Assembly (NCBI GenBank): GCA_040757715.1
Contig: JBFLWS010000004.1
Coordinates: 156,025 to 220,024, forward strand
Source of the DNA: CAIMFV01 sp040757715
GTDB lineage: Bacteria > Pseudomonadota > Alphaproteobacteria > Caulobacterales > Caulobacteraceae
Length of the DNA: 64,000 bases
Direction of reading: 5' to 3'
Numbering within the stretch: the first letter of the stretch is position 1; each line of letters opens with the position of its first letter. A model generated the notes under the pieces. That model was not told where the DNA came from and did not search any database. It saw only the letters and a list, made by a program, of their open reading frames with translations. Of this stretch, positions 63,817 through 64,000 are shown piece after piece. A program made the position numbers and the translations under genes.

Positions 63817-63874
63817 ACTCGCGGGGACGTGCTCCCGGAACAGCGCTTACAAATAAGAAATGAGTCGACGCAAA

Positions 63875-64000
63875 GTAAGCGCCCGGTGACGACCGCCTTC
63901 CGTGACGGGGCTGGGATCGGATAGCGGTCGGGCACATGGACGCTGAGGGTAGTGTCCACGAGCGGGGCTTAATGGACACGATCGTAGTGGACGGTATGAC
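63875..64000 (+). mobile_element. Possible left end of a second IS66-type element (partial)
   Basis: gtaagcgcccggtgacgacc at 63875 shares the GTAAGCG terminus and is oriented rightward. An open frame begins at ATG 63972 (MDTIVVDGM...) and runs off the window, in the place where tnpA would be. Only 24 bp separate it from the end of the first IS. Confidence 0.35.

Larger units (their letters stand above)
61343..63850 (+). mobile_element. IS66-family insertion sequence
   Basis: Contains tnpA-tnpB-tnpC in the usual order. The right end is gtaagcgctgttccgggagc read inward (63831-63850 on the plus strand as its complement). The best left-end match is gtaagcg at 61343, inside the third cargo gene. 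The 8-bp flanks (gaaggagc and aaataaga) do not form the expected direct repeat, so one end may be misplaced or the copy has rearranged. Confidence 0.7.

Noticed and set aside
61335..63858. 8-bp target-site duplication flanking the IS66 element
   Set aside because: gaaggagc on the left and aaataaga on the right are different, so no duplication can be claimed.
51650..64000. Second att copy (direct repeat of the tRNA-Thr 3' end) marking the far island end
   Set aside because: No copy seen in the window apart from the 16-bp match inside int; the far end is probably beyond 64,000.

Overview
The window looks like chromosome of a GC-rich alphaproteobacterium, most likely of the Caulobacter/Phenylobacterium group. 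Pointers to this are a ~1640-residue NAD-dependent glutamate dehydrogenase of the GdhZ type, a hemD / Mic60-like / hemY cluster, a thioredoxin-TPR / Lon-domain / Trm112 / DUF971 operon, and TonB-dependent receptors. This placement is inference from gene content; no rRNA gene is present to settle it.

Positions 1-51.5 kb are ordinary core genome. Region 1 (1-5.5 kb) is a polyprenyl-phosphate sugar or envelope-glycan locus: the tail of a GtrB-like glycosyltransferase, a methyltransferase-GtrA fusion, a large GT-C-like membrane protein, a second GtrA and a FAD oxidoreductase. Region 2 (5.5-12.7 kb) holds a TonB receptor with an MFS transporter, a glutathione transferase, a RimB-RimK fusion and an AI-2E family permease. 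Region 3 (13-24.6 kb) holds gdhZ, a four-gene protein-quality operon, pyruvate kinase with a prolyl-tRNA editing protein, a CHAD protein and an Nramp-like transporter. Region 4 (24.6-30.3 kb) holds an Lrp regulator and a complete vitamin B12 uptake operon (btuB-btuF-btuC-btuD) behind a cobalamin riboswitch. Region 5 (30.3-38.9 kb) is housekeeping: inositol phosphatase, EF-P, metK-trmB, pyrophosphatase, queG, and clpB with a heat-shock promoter. Region 6 (38.9-51.5 kb) holds gltD-gltB with paired operator-like palindromes, tsaD-gpsA-yciI, and hemD-mic60-hemY.

From 51,574 on the window becomes a mobile island: a tRNA-Thr(CGT), a P4-type tyrosine integrase next to it, a MOBQ-type relaxase, an IncQ-like oriT core sequence upstream of that relaxase, and an AlpA-type small DNA-binding protein. 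This is the layout of an integrative mobilizable element. Its cargo is a tight three-gene operon (55,598-61,368) that I cannot match to a named system: a 1260-residue protein ending in a PD-(D/E)XK nuclease domain, a PIN-like nuclease candidate, and a protein with an HYTR motif and a WGGE motif that may have an ADP-ribosyltransferase-like fold. It is the best candidate here for an undescribed, probably anti-phage or anti-plasmid, system. An IS66-family element (about 61,343-63,850) follows directly and may have replaced the last codons of the third cargo gene. The far end of the island is outside the window.
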